From UBA1732 sp045114235 (GTDB taxonomy: Bacteria > Verrucomicrobiota > Lentisphaeria > Victivallales > UBA1829), in the NCBI GenBank assembly GCA_045114235.1, contig JBGUKB010000007.1, positions 1 through 35,255 of the forward strand: DNA of 35,255 nucleotides, given 5' to 3'. This document shows, piece by piece, positions 15,105 through 23,026 of the stretch. The notes beneath the pieces are model-generated. The model worked only from the letters and a program-made list of their open reading frames with translations, was not told the DNA's origin and ran no database searches. Each line of letters begins with the position of its first letter. Positions within the stretch are counted from its first letter, which is position 1. A program made the translations under genes and the position numbers.

Positions 15105-16349
15105 AACCAGAACAACAAGTCTTTCGAGGTGATCGAAGGCGGCGGCGTGACATCCGCGTCCGGATTCGAAGCCGCCGGCGTCACCTGCGGACTCAAACGG
15201 AGCGGCAAGGCCGACCTCGCCCTCCTTTACTCCCGGACCGGATGCAACAGCGCCGGCACCTTCACGTCCAACCTCTTCCCTGCCGCCCCGGTCATGCTCT
15301 GCAAGGAACGCGTCGCCGGGCCCGCCGGCATCCGCGCCGTCGTGGTGAACAGCGGTGTGGCGAACGCCTGCACGGGCGAACTCGGTATGGAAAACGCCCG
15401 CGCGGTCGCGAAGCTCGCCGCCGAGGCGCTCGGCATTGATGAAACTCAAGCGCTGTCCTGCTCCACGGGCAGGATCGGCGTCCAGCTCCCGATGGACAAG
15501 CTCGCAGCCGGGATCAAGGCTGCCGCCGCCGCGAAGAAGCCCGACGGAGGCCACGAGGCCGCGCTCGCGATCATGACCACCGACACGCGCCCGAAAGAAT
15601 GCGCCGTGAGCTTCCTGCTCGACGGGAAGAAAGTGACGATCGGCGGCATGACCAAGGGCGCCGGCATGATCGCGCCGCACATGTACCCCGCCGTGCCGCA
15701 CGCCACCATGCTCTGCTTCCTTACGACCGACGCCGCGGCGGACAATGCCAGCCTCACGCGCTTCCTTGCCGACGCCGTCGAAGTCTCGTTCAACCGCATC
15801 ACGGTCGACAACGACATGAGCACGAACGACACGTGCATGCTGTTCGCAAACGGCGAATCCGGCGCGAAGGTCGCGTACGACGGCTCCGAAGGGGCGAAAC
15901 TCTTCGCCGACGCGCTCCGCCATGTGGTGCAGACGCTTGCGAAGGGCATGGTCATGGACGGGGAAGGCTCCTCGAAGTTCGTCGAAGTCCTCGTGACCGG
16001 CGCGAAGGACGCCGCCCAGGCGCATATCTGCGCGAAGGCCATCGCCGACTCCATGCTCTGCAAGACCGCCTGGTTCGGCTGCGATCCGAACTGGGGACGC
16101 ATCCTCGCCGCCGCCGGGTATTCCGGCGCGCAGTTCAGCCCGGAGAACGTCTCGCTGGACTACGACGACAAGCCGGTCGTACGCGGCGGCATGGACGCGG
16201 GGACCCCGGAAGCCGAGCTGTCCGAGCTCATGAAAACCGGAAGCTTCACCGTTCACATCGACCTCGGCGCGGGCGTCGCGTCCGACACCATGTGGACGAG
16301 CGACATCACCTACGACTACGTCAAGATCAACGCGGATTACCACACCTGA
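15102..16349 (+). CDS. argJ: ArgJ, glutamate N-acetyltransferase (ornithine acetyltransferase)
   Basis: A 415-residue ArgJ, the usual family length. It transfers acetyl from N-acetylornithine to glutamate, closing the arginine acetyl cycle; many homologues also use acetyl-CoA (NAGS activity). Visible blocks are NSGVANACTG (83-92), TTDTRPKE (159-166), GGMTKGAGMIAP (181-192) and HATML, where self-cleavage between Ala201 and Thr202 makes the alpha and beta chains with Thr202 as nucleophile. DNDMSTNDT and the C-terminal YDYVKINADYHT are also typical. The start codon is TTG, fixed by AAGGAG nine bases upstream. argB follows after 30 bases, so this is the core of an arginine operon; argC, argD and argF are not here. 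Confidence 0.95.
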   Translation: MNQNNKSFEVIEGGGVTSASGFEAAGVTCGLKRSGKADLALLYSRTGCNSAGTFTSNLFPAAPVMLCKERVAGPAGIRAVVVNSGVANACTGELGMENARAVAKLAAEALGIDETQALSCSTGRIGVQLPMDKLAAGIKAAAAAKKPDGGHEAALAIMTTDTRPKECAVSFLLDGKKVTIGGMTKGAGMIAPHMYPAVPHATMLCFLTTDAAADNASLTRFLADAVEVSFNRITVDNDMSTNDTCMLFANGESGAKVAYDGSEGAKLFADALRHVVQTLAKGMVMDGEGSSKFVEVLVTGAKDAAQAHICAKAIADSMLCKTAWFGCDPNWGRILAAAGYSGAQFSPENVSLDYDDKPVVRGGMDAGTPEAELSELMKTGSFTVHIDLGAGVASDTMWTSDITYDYVKINADYHT

Positions 16350-16379
16350 TCCCGCCCGAACATACAAGGAAATCCCATC

Positions 16380-17270
16380 ATGGACCTGAATCATAAGGAA
16401 AATCTCATCCACAAGGCGGACGTCCTCATGGAGGCGCTCCCCTACATCCAGCAGTTCCGCGACTCCGTCGCCGTCATCAAGTTCGGCGGCAGCGCCATGG
16501 AGGACCCGGAGCTCACCGCCCGCACCATGCGCGACATCGTCCTGCTCGAAGCCATCGGCATGAAGGTCGTCGTCGTGCACGGCGGCGGCAAGGCCATCAC
16601 CGCCCGCCTCAAGGAACTGAACATCGAAACGCGGTTCGTGAACGGCCTCCGCTTCACCGACGCCGCGACCATCGAGGTCGTGGACGACGTGCTGCACAAC
16701 CAGGTCAACCGCGCCCTCGTGGACGCCATCCTGAAGACCGGCGGCATCGGCGCGCAGATCTCCGGCAAGCGGATCCTCCGCTGCGAGAAGACGCTCTCCC
16801 GCGACCCGGTCACCGGTGAAGAGTCCGACGTCGGGTTCGTCGGCCGCGTGATCGGCGTCGACGCGCGTCCCATCCTCGACTCCCTCAACTTCCGCATCAT
16901 CCCGGTCGTCACTCCGCTTGCCATGGACTTCCACGGGCAGCCGTACAACATCAACGCCGACCTCGCCGCCTGCGAGATCGCCATGGCGCTCCACGCCCGC
17001 AAGCTCGTTTTCATCAGCGACGTCCCCGGCGTGCTCCGCGACCCGAAGGACGAATCCACGCTCATCTCCGAGATCCGCACATCGGCGGTCCCCGGCCTGA
17101 TCGAATCCGGCGTTCTCTCCGGCGGCATGCTCCCGAAGATCCGCAGCTGCGTCAATGCCATCGAAAACGGCGTCACGCAGGTCCACATGGCGGACGGACG
17201 CCTGCCCCACTCGCTCCTGCTCGAAATCTTCACGAATACCGGCGTCGGCACCCAGATCATCAAGGGATGA
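16380..17270 (+). CDS. argB: ArgB, N-acetylglutamate kinase
   Basis: A 296-residue amino-acid kinase that phosphorylates N-acetylglutamate, the second step of arginine synthesis. Lys34 with GGSAM (36-40) and VVHGGGKAI (65-73) form the ATP and substrate loops. NINADLAA and FISDVPGVLRDP mark the C-terminal ATP domain, and SGGMLPKI the substrate lid. An extra N-terminal helix of about 28 residues precedes the kinase fold. Such a helix is characteristic of the hexameric, arginine-feedback-inhibited kinases that accompany ArgJ-type cyclic pathways, so inhibition by arginine is likely (inference). An AGGA site precedes the ATG, and the stop overlaps the next gene's start by four bases. Confidence 0.96.
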   Translation: MDLNHKENLIHKADVLMEALPYIQQFRDSVAVIKFGGSAMEDPELTARTMRDIVLLEAIGMKVVVVHGGGKAITARLKELNIETRFVNGLRFTDAATIEVVDDVLHNQVNRALVDAILKTGGIGAQISGKRILRCEKTLSRDPVTGEESDVGFVGRVIGVDARPILDSLNFRIIPVVTPLAMDFHGQPYNINADLAACEIAMALHARKLVFISDVPGVLRDPKDESTLISEIRTSAVPGLIESGVLSGGMLPKIRSCVNAIENGVTQVHMADGRLPHSLLLEIFTNTGVGTQIIKG

Positions 17271-18517
17271 ACTTCTTCGGTCTATTGACCTCAGTGAACT
17301 CCGGCCTCCGTGTTCGGCGGCGGGTCGCAAACGTCCTCGCCCTGTCGGCGGCGCTCCTCAGTGTGGTGTTCGCGTCGGCATGTTCTACGCCGCGGGAATA
17401 CCCCCGGACGGAAGCCGGAGTCCAGCAGCTTCTTCAGGACTTCGCCGACGACTATATCCGCGACACGGACAGCGTGGGGATCGTCGCCGGTGTGATCCTG
17501 CCGGACGATGCGGAACTTATTGCTGTCTCCGGGCGTTCCGACGTGCTCGATCCTGCAAAGGAGCTCACGCCCGACACCATCTTCCCGATCGGCTCCCTCA
17601 CGAAGAACATGGTCTTCGAAATGGTGACCGAGCTGGAGCGCACCGGTCAGGTCGACCTCGACACGCCGCTGAAGGATTGCCCCGGACTGGACCTGCCGCC
17701 GGAATACGACTCGATCACCGTCCGCGACCTGCTCCTGCACCGGTCCGGCCTGCCGCGCGAAAGCTACACGCTCACCAACCTCTGGCCGGTCATTTCCGCC
17801 GAGATATGGGATTCGAACGTGTACGAAAATTTCTGCACGCGCGAAGGTTTGATTGAAACGCTCTCCAATTCCGAATGCCGTTCCGCCGTCTCGAACCCGC
17901 GGAGCCGCTACAGCAACCTCGGATACGGACTGCTCGGCCTCGCGCTGGAATCCCTCACCGGCGAGACCGTCCCCGAACTCATGGAACGCACCATCATCCG
18001 GCCGTGGGGACTCCGCGACACCTCGTTCGGCCCGCCCGAGGGCAAGGAGGACCGCATCGCCGGGACGCACTCCGGCGACATCCCGTTCTTCTGGTTCCGC
18101 GGACGCCATGTGCGCTCGCATTACCTCGGCGAAGGACTCCGAACTGCGGGCGGCGTGTGGTCGAGCGCGTCCGACCAGATGCTCTGCCTCCGCAAATACC
18201 GCGAACGATTCCTCGCCATGGACAGAGAACATCCGTTCGAAGGGCCTTTCGGTGAGGCGGAAGTGTATTACAACTACTATCTGGAAGACTCGCCCGCCGG
18301 GCACCGCTGCCTCATCCGATACGGCATGACCTTCGGCGTGGCGTCTTTCTTCGGCATCGACCTCGATACCCGCGTCGCCATCCTGATCCTCCGCAACAAC
18401 TGCGACTGGCCGGACAGCGTCGGCATGGACCTGCTGGAATGCCTCGAACAGGTGATCCCGGACGCGGAAGTGTGGGACAATCATCCCCAACCCGGTGAGG
18501 ATGCGGAATCTTACTGA
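17267..18517 (+). CDS. lipoprotein serine hydrolase, beta-lactamase/class C PBP fold
   Basis: A 416-residue exported protein. After a basic N-terminus comes a hydrophobic signal ending ASAC, a lipobox that would make Cys39 the lipid anchor. The catalytic domain has SLTK (110-113), the nucleophile Ser and general-base Lys, and YSN (215-217) in RYSNLGYGLLG. RTAGGVWSS near residue 287 sits where the third motif lies. This is the PF00144 family, whose members include esterases, D-aminopeptidases, DD-peptidases and class C beta-lactamases; substrate cannot be read from sequence. It overlaps argB by ATGA, an unexpected partner, so coupling may just reflect compact gene packing. It converges on pyrH with 24 bases between stops and no clear terminator. 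Confidence 0.85.
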   Translation: MNFFGLLTSVNSGLRVRRRVANVLALSAALLSVVFASACSTPREYPRTEAGVQQLLQDFADDYIRDTDSVGIVAGVILPDDAELIAVSGRSDVLDPAKELTPDTIFPIGSLTKNMVFEMVTELERTGQVDLDTPLKDCPGLDLPPEYDSITVRDLLLHRSGLPRESYTLTNLWPVISAEIWDSNVYENFCTREGLIETLSNSECRSAVSNPRSRYSNLGYGLLGLALESLTGETVPELMERTIIRPWGLRDTSFGPPEGKEDRIAGTHSGDIPFFWFRGRHVRSHYLGEGLRTAGGVWSSASDQMLCLRKYRERFLAMDREHPFEGPFGEAEVYYNYYLEDSPAGHRCLIRYGMTFGVASFFGIDLDTRVAILILRNNCDWPDSVGMDLLECLEQVIPDAEVWDNHPQPGEDAESY

Positions 18518-18541
18518 ATCTTTTTTGGGGTGAGAGCCCTA

Positions 18542-19255
18542 TTATGAAACGATCGTACCGGCGGAGAAATCGCCGGTCAGGACACGTCCGAGCGCGCCGG
18601 GTTCCTCGAACTTGCAGACCACGATCGCGAGGTTGTTGTCCGCGCAGAGGGAGAACGCCGCGGCATCCATGATCTTGTAGTGCCCCTCGATGGCCTGCTG
18701 GAACGAGAGTTCGTCGAACTTCTTCGCGGACGGGTCCTTCATCGGGTCGGCGGTGTAGATGCCATTGACTTTGGTCGCCTTCACAAGCGCCTGGCAGTCC
18801 GATTCCAGCGCGCGGAGCGCAGCCGTGGTGTCCGTAGTGAAGAACGGGCAGCCGGTGCCTCCCGCGTAGATCACGATCTCGCCGCGGGACAGCTGGTCCA
18901 GGGCAGCGTCGCGGTCGAAACGCGGCGCGAAGGGGCGCAGGTCGGCGGATGCGTGGACATTGACCGGGATATTCTCTTTCCGGAACGCGTCTTTCAGGCG
19001 CAGGGCGTTCATGACGGTGCCGAGCATGCCCATGTGGTCTGCGGTCACGCGGTCCATGCCCACGGCGGAGCCGCCGCGCCAGATGTTTCCGGCGCCGACG
19101 ACGAGCGCGATCTGCACGCCGAGTTCGCGGGCTTCGGCGATGCGTGCGACCGTTGCTTCCACGGCCGCCTGATCGTAGCCGAATTCCCGGTCGCCCTTGA
19201 GGGCTTCGCCGCTGATTTTGAGGAGGACGCGCTGATAACGAAGTTTGGTAGACAT
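18542..19255 (-). CDS. pyrH: PyrH, UMP kinase
   Basis: A 237-residue bacterial UMP kinase that makes UDP for pyrimidine nucleotide and peptidoglycan precursor pools. Motifs include LLKISGEALKG (11-21), VVGAGNIWRGG (52-62), DHMGMLGTVMNAL (73-85) and AGGTGCPFFTTDTTAALRA for nucleotide binding. The ATG at 19255 is chosen because GGGAG precedes it and the protein then starts as other PyrH proteins do. The in-frame codons upstream would run through the promoter at 19295-19323. In many bacteria pyrH sits with tsf and frr; here it stands alone, with a divergent gene upstream. Confidence 0.96.
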   Translation of the reverse strand: MSTKLRYQRVLLKISGEALKGDREFGYDQAAVEATVARIAEARELGVQIALVVGAGNIWRGGSAVGMDRVTADHMGMLGTVMNALRLKDAFRKENIPVNVHASADLRPFAPRFDRDAALDQLSRGEIVIYAGGTGCPFFTTDTTAALRALESDCQALVKATKVNGIYTADPMKDPSAKKFDELSFQQAIEGHYKIMDAAAFSLCADNNLAIVVCKFEEPGALGRVLTGDFSAGTIVS

Positions 19256-19294
19256 GACTGCTCCCGGTTGGTCGTGAAAAAAGATGGTCGAAAT

Positions 19295-19323
19295 AGTATA
19301 CCACGGAATCCGCCGTTCGTCAA
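19295..19323 (-). promoter_or_regulatory. pyrH: promoter for pyrH
   Basis: TTGACG (19323-19318), a 17-base spacer and TATACT (19300-19295) with TGG just upstream form a near-consensus extended promoter, 39 bases before the ATG. Confidence 0.7.
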
Positions 19324-19379
19324 GTGAAGAGGCGTTTTTTCTTTCGTCTCTTTTCCGCGCAGTTTCTCCCATTTTCCGC

Positions 19380-19408
19380 TTTAAATCCGTCCGTTTCCGT
19401 TGTATATT
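19380..19408 (+). promoter_or_regulatory. promoter for the ankyrin-repeat gene
   Basis: TTTAAA (19380-19385), a 17-base spacer and TATATT (19403-19408) lie 73 bases before the ATG at 19482 and are divergent to the pyrH promoter. Confidence 0.5.
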
Positions 19409-19481
19409 AAGACACGCGCATTTTCCGGTATGGACCGGACGGATTGCTGTAATAGTAAAAACACTCAAAGGACAGATTCGT

Positions 19482-20705
19482 ATGAAGACCGGAAAGATAC
19501 TTTTTATCGGGCTGACGGTGGCTCTGGGCGTTCTTCACGCCGCCGATCTGGACCTGGAAAAAGACTTCAAGCGGGAAATCACCCTGTACCATATCCGCCC
19601 GGACCAGGCGCACTCTCTCAAACGCGATTCAGACGGCACGCCCGTTTCCGAAACGAGGCTGAAGGAGGCCGTCAAAACGTTTTATGACCGGCTTTATCCG
19701 CTGGATCCGGCATTCCTGAAACGCTTCCAGATCAAGAATGTCGTCTTCAAGGACACGGTACTCAACCGCGACGGCGACACGGTCCAGCAGCGCAGGAACG
19801 GGGACACCCTGTTCCTCGACGCCGACCTGGAAGACATGCAGTTCTATGGAAACATGTTCTATTTGCAGATGTCCGTGATGCCGCGGACGTACCTCGAACG
19901 TTGGAACAAGATCAATCCTGACGGCTTCAAATATGAGAACTCGCGGGGAAGCCTGTCCGGCAACGCGCAGAAGAAGCTCGACGCTGTCCTGGCCGAATGG
20001 GACAAGTATTTCGTAAACCGCTCGGGAATGTATTCAACGGAAATGGACATGGCGCTGACGTTCGCCTACCTGCTCGAAAAAGGGCCGAACGCCACGAGGT
20101 TCGTGAGGGAGAACAGCCCGGACGTGCAGAAAAAGATTGACGTGATCGTCGAAATCATGGAGTCGGTCAAGGCCGCGGAGCGCGGATATATGCAGACGCT
20201 CCTCGCGGACGACCTCTCCAAGCTCAAAACATACGTGCCGTACGCGCTGTCCGTGCGGCTGGAACGCGAATACTCCGGCGTGTGGGGCGTTCAAGCGGAT
20301 GATGAGGAAGAGGATGGAGAGCAGGCGGAACCTCGGACGCCCCGCAAGATCGGCGCCCCGGTCGAAGTCGCCGGACGAAAGGTCGATCCGCTCATCCTCG
20401 CGCTCGAAACGAAAAACAACCACCTCTTCGAACTCCTGATGCGGAACAACGCCGACCCGAACGTCGTCAACAGCAAAAAAGCCAGCGCCCTGATGCTCGC
20501 GATCGCGAACAACGACCCGGAACAGGTGAAGGCGCTGCTCAAGGCGGGCGCCAAAGTCACGCAGGAAGCGGCCCGCGCGGGCACGGCGTCCGGCGTCAAC
20601 GCCGAAATCGTAAAGGTGATGAACGCCTATCTGCCCGGCGTCCGGCAAACGGGGAAGGCGTCCGGGACCGCGAACAGGAACTCCGCCGCGAAGAACAACC
20701 CCTGA
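19482..20705 (+). CDS. exported protein: degenerate metallopeptidase-like domain plus ankyrin repeats
   Basis: A 407-residue protein with a signal peptide (cleavage near VLHA, residue 20). Residues 60-230 follow the layout of a family of zinc-peptidase-like secreted proteins: a hydrophobic helix FYGNMFYLQMSVM (121-133) where HExxH would sit, then WNKINPDGFKYE (141-152), then FVNRSGMYSTEMDMALTFAYLL (177-198), which resembles the Y-x-x-x-EDxAE helix. The metal ligands are not preserved, so activity is doubtful. After an acidic linker (272-284), residues 302-384 form about two ankyrin repeats (DPLILALETKNNHLFELLM; ASALMLAIANNDPEQVKALL). The N-terminal comparison is recalled from pattern, not aligned. 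The ATG at 19482 follows AAAGGA. ribF starts 11 bases downstream. Confidence 0.6.
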   Translation: MKTGKILFIGLTVALGVLHAADLDLEKDFKREITLYHIRPDQAHSLKRDSDGTPVSETRLKEAVKTFYDRLYPLDPAFLKRFQIKNVVFKDTVLNRDGDTVQQRRNGDTLFLDADLEDMQFYGNMFYLQMSVMPRTYLERWNKINPDGFKYENSRGSLSGNAQKKLDAVLAEWDKYFVNRSGMYSTEMDMALTFAYLLEKGPNATRFVRENSPDVQKKIDVIVEIMESVKAAERGYMQTLLADDLSKLKTYVPYALSVRLEREYSGVWGVQADDEEEDGEQAEPRTPRKIGAPVEVAGRKVDPLILALETKNNHLFELLMRNNADPNVVNSKKASALMLAIANNDPEQVKALLKAGAKVTQEAARAGTASGVNAEIVKVMNAYLPGVRQTGKASGTANRNSAAKNNP

Positions 20706-20716
20706 TCCGACCGTCT

Positions 20717-21724
20717 ATGAACTGGAACTCCTCTGAACTCATCTGCTGCGACGCGCCCGCCGGACTGGCGGACCACGGCATCCGCGACGTCGTTTTCGCG
20801 ATCGGGACGTTCGACGGCCTGCACCGCGGCCACGTCGCGCTCATGCGTGCCATGCTGGAGGAGAGCCGCCGCCTGAACGCGGTTCCCGCGGTCCTGACCT
20901 TCCATCCGCATCCGCGCGCCGTCCTGACGCCGGACAATCCGCCTCCGCTTCTGCTGTCCCGCGAGCGCAAGCTCAGTATCCTGGCCTCGCTCGGCGTCCG
21001 GGCAGTCGTTTCCCTGCCGTTCACGCGGGAGTTCGCGGCGCTTTCTCCCGGAGACTTCCTGTCCCGCTGCCTGCTCGCAGGCCCGGTCCGCGTCCGAGGC
21101 GTTTGCGTCGGCTCCATGTGGCGGTTCGGCGCGAAGGGCGCCGGGGACGTCGCGTTCCTTGAAAAACGTGCCAACGAGCTCGGATTCGTCTGCCGCGCCG
21201 TCCCGGAGATCCGCGACGGACACGGCATCGTGAGCAGCACGAACATCCGCGAAGCGCTGGCCGCGGGCGATGTAGCGTGCGCCGCACGCTGTCTCGGCAG
21301 ACGCCCCGCCGTTTCGGGCGTGGTCGTCAGCGGATACGGAGTCGCGGGGAGCACCCTGCACTGCGCGACGGCAAACCTGGACGTGCGCTGCGGCATGCTC
21401 CCGGCGAACGGCGTCTACGCGGCCTTCGCGGTCGTCGGAGACGAACGTTTCCCCGCCGTGGTGAACATCGGCGTCGCGCCGACGTTCGATTCCTACGGCA
21501 ACGGCGGACAGGTCCGCGTGGAGGCGCATCTCCTGACGGACGGCGCGCCCGGCCTCTACGGCAGGGAAATGGCGCTCGGATTCGCCGCCCGCATCCGCGG
21601 CGAACGGAAATTCGGCTCGCCGGAAGAGCTTGCCGCCCGCATTCAGGAGGATATCCGCCTGGCCCGCGCCATATTGAACGAACAAGAACGATCTTCCGCA
21701 AAGGAGGAGTTTTCCTTAACATGA
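20717..21724 (+). CDS. ribF: RibF, bifunctional riboflavin kinase / FAD synthetase
   Basis: A 335-residue two-domain enzyme that makes FMN and then FAD. The adenylyltransferase domain has IGTFDGLHRGH (29-39), TFHPHPRAVL (61-70) and SSTNIRE (173-179). The kinase domain covers about 195-325, with NIGVAPTF, VEAHLL and GLYGREMALGFAARIRGERKF. The kinase Mg/ATP motif, usually GFPTAN, reads HCATAN (215-220): the Thr-Ala-Asn core is kept but Gly, Phe and Pro are lost. The typical metal-binding residues remain, so activity is plausible but the loop is unusual. No Shine-Dalgarno sequence is seen before the ATG. The gene overlaps the MerR-like gene by ATGA. Confidence 0.92.
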   Translation: MNWNSSELICCDAPAGLADHGIRDVVFAIGTFDGLHRGHVALMRAMLEESRRLNAVPAVLTFHPHPRAVLTPDNPPPLLLSRERKLSILASLGVRAVVSLPFTREFAALSPGDFLSRCLLAGPVRVRGVCVGSMWRFGAKGAGDVAFLEKRANELGFVCRAVPEIRDGHGIVSSTNIREALAAGDVACAARCLGRRPAVSGVVVSGYGVAGSTLHCATANLDVRCGMLPANGVYAAFAVVGDERFPAVVNIGVAPTFDSYGNGGQVRVEAHLLTDGAPGLYGREMALGFAARIRGERKFGSPEELAARIQEDIRLARAILNEQERSSAKEEFSLT

Positions 21725-22986
21725 ATCCTGAAAATCAAAACCTTTATTCGATCAGCGACCTGGCCGACCAGGTCGGCGTGCCGAGGACGACCATCACCGA
21801 CTGGCTCGGCAAGTACGCCCGTTTCATCGAACTCCAGACGCAGGGACGCCGCCGCTTCTACACGGACCGTACGCTCTCCGTCCTCTGCAAAGTCGCCGAA
21901 CTCCGCACCGCCGGACGTTCCATCGGCGACATCGACGGCGAACTGGAACGCATCTTCCCGGTCCACCCGACCGTGGAGCCGGCGGACAATGCGGGCGGAA
22001 CAGAAGCCGGCCCCGGCGACGATTCCGTCCATTCGGACGCCGCGAACCCGTCCCCCGACCCGAAGAACTATCCCCTGGTAAAGCAGGAGAACTTCGATGA
22101 GCTGTACGACCTGCTCGGCGCGAAGTTCACCGATCTCTGCGACGCCATGAGCGCGGTCAACCGGAAGGCAGACACTTCCGCACGACGGCTGCGTCTGATG
22201 CTCGCCGCTGCCGTCATGACCATCGTGGTTCTGGCCGGTTTCCTGGTGCTTTTCTACGTCAATTTCCTCGTGCAGCGCGACAACACCGCCGCAAGCCGCG
22301 ACGCCGCATCCGCCATCGCCGCGCTCTCGGCGGGCTCCGAAACGCGCGAAAACGCCCTCCGTTCCGATATCGGCGGCCTGTCCGGCAGCATGTCCGGGCT
22401 CGCAGGCAGCGTCTCCGGCATGGAGGGACGCGTCTCCGGCATGGAGGGGCGCGTCTCCGGGCTCGCGGGCAGTGTTTCCGGCATGAATGACGAGCTTCAG
22501 AAACTCCGCGCCGACCTTCCCGCCCAACGGGCGGCGTTCGAGGCCGCGATCGAGGAAATGAGGCGCGCCAGCGGCACGGCGATGGAGGCGCAGCAGGCGC
22601 AGTTCGAGGCACGGATCGCCCTCGAAAAGGAACAGTTCGCCGCCGAACGGCTCAAGCTCCTGCAGCAGATCGACTCCCTGCAGGGACGCCTGGACCAGGC
22701 GGCGGCCAACGAACCCGCCCGCGACGAGGAGATGCGCAAACTCCGCGAAGAGCTTGCCGTCCAGAAAGAACAGGGGAAGAGCGTCGAAAAACTCAACGAA
22801 GAGATCAACGTCCTCTCCGGCAAGATCGAAGACCTCCGGGAAAAGAACTATAACCTGTCAAATGAGCTTTCCGCCGCGAAACAGCGTGCCGACGCCGAGG
22901 CGGAAGCCCGGAAAAAGGCGGAAGCCGACGCCGAAAGGGCACGCCGCGCCGCCAATTCCGTCCAGAACAACACGTTCCGCCAGTGA
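21721..22986 (+). CDS. MerR-like DNA-binding domain with a membrane segment and long coiled coil
   Basis: A 421-residue protein of unusual build. Residues 8-80 are a MerR-type winged helix (YSISDLADQVGVPRTTITDW, then FYTDRTLSVL and RSIGDIDGEL). Residues 81-158 are a polar linker with a helical patch, 159-184 a single membrane span, and 185-421 a predominantly helical Ala/Glu/Lys/Arg-rich coiled coil. Residues 218-258 hold six 7-residue repeats of the type SGMEGRV or SGLAGSV. The HTH should be cytoplasmic and the coiled coil periplasmic if the usual positive-inside rule holds (RRLR precedes the span). It may be a membrane-tethered regulator or a nucleoid-anchoring protein. Its start overlaps the ribF stop, with AAGGAGG upstream. 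Confidence 0.7.
   Translation: MNPENQNLYSISDLADQVGVPRTTITDWLGKYARFIELQTQGRRRFYTDRTLSVLCKVAELRTAGRSIGDIDGELERIFPVHPTVEPADNAGGTEAGPGDDSVHSDAANPSPDPKNYPLVKQENFDELYDLLGAKFTDLCDAMSAVNRKADTSARRLRLMLAAAVMTIVVLAGFLVLFYVNFLVQRDNTAASRDAASAIAALSAGSETRENALRSDIGGLSGSMSGLAGSVSGMEGRVSGMEGRVSGLAGSVSGMNDELQKLRADLPAQRAAFEAAIEEMRRASGTAMEAQQAQFEARIALEKEQFAAERLKLLQQIDSLQGRLDQAAANEPARDEEMRKLREELAVQKEQGKSVEKLNEEINVLSGKIEDLREKNYNLSNELSAAKQRADAEAEARKKAEADAERARRAANSVQNNTFRQ
22372..22494 (+). repeat. 21-base tandem repeats encoding SGxxGxV heptads
   Basis: Six imperfect 21-base units lie inside the coiled-coil gene. Two adjacent ones in the middle differ at a single base, which points to recent slippage or unequal exchange. 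Each unit encodes one 7-residue repeat. Confidence 0.8.
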
Positions 22987-23026
22987 CCGCCTGCCAACTG
23001 CCCGGAATGAAATAAGGAACTCTGCC

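Noticed and set aside
14514..17330. Very long minus-strand open frame opposite queF, argJ and argB.
   Set aside because: It crosses three well-identified genes and their gaps. Its sequence is Arg/Asp/Gly/Val low-information, as expected for an antisense frame in GC-rich DNA.
18518..18541. T run and GGGG/CCCT near the convergent ends of the serine hydrolase and pyrH, considered as a bidirectional terminator.
   Set aside because: Only three to four base pairs form, and the T run is on the wrong side for each direction.
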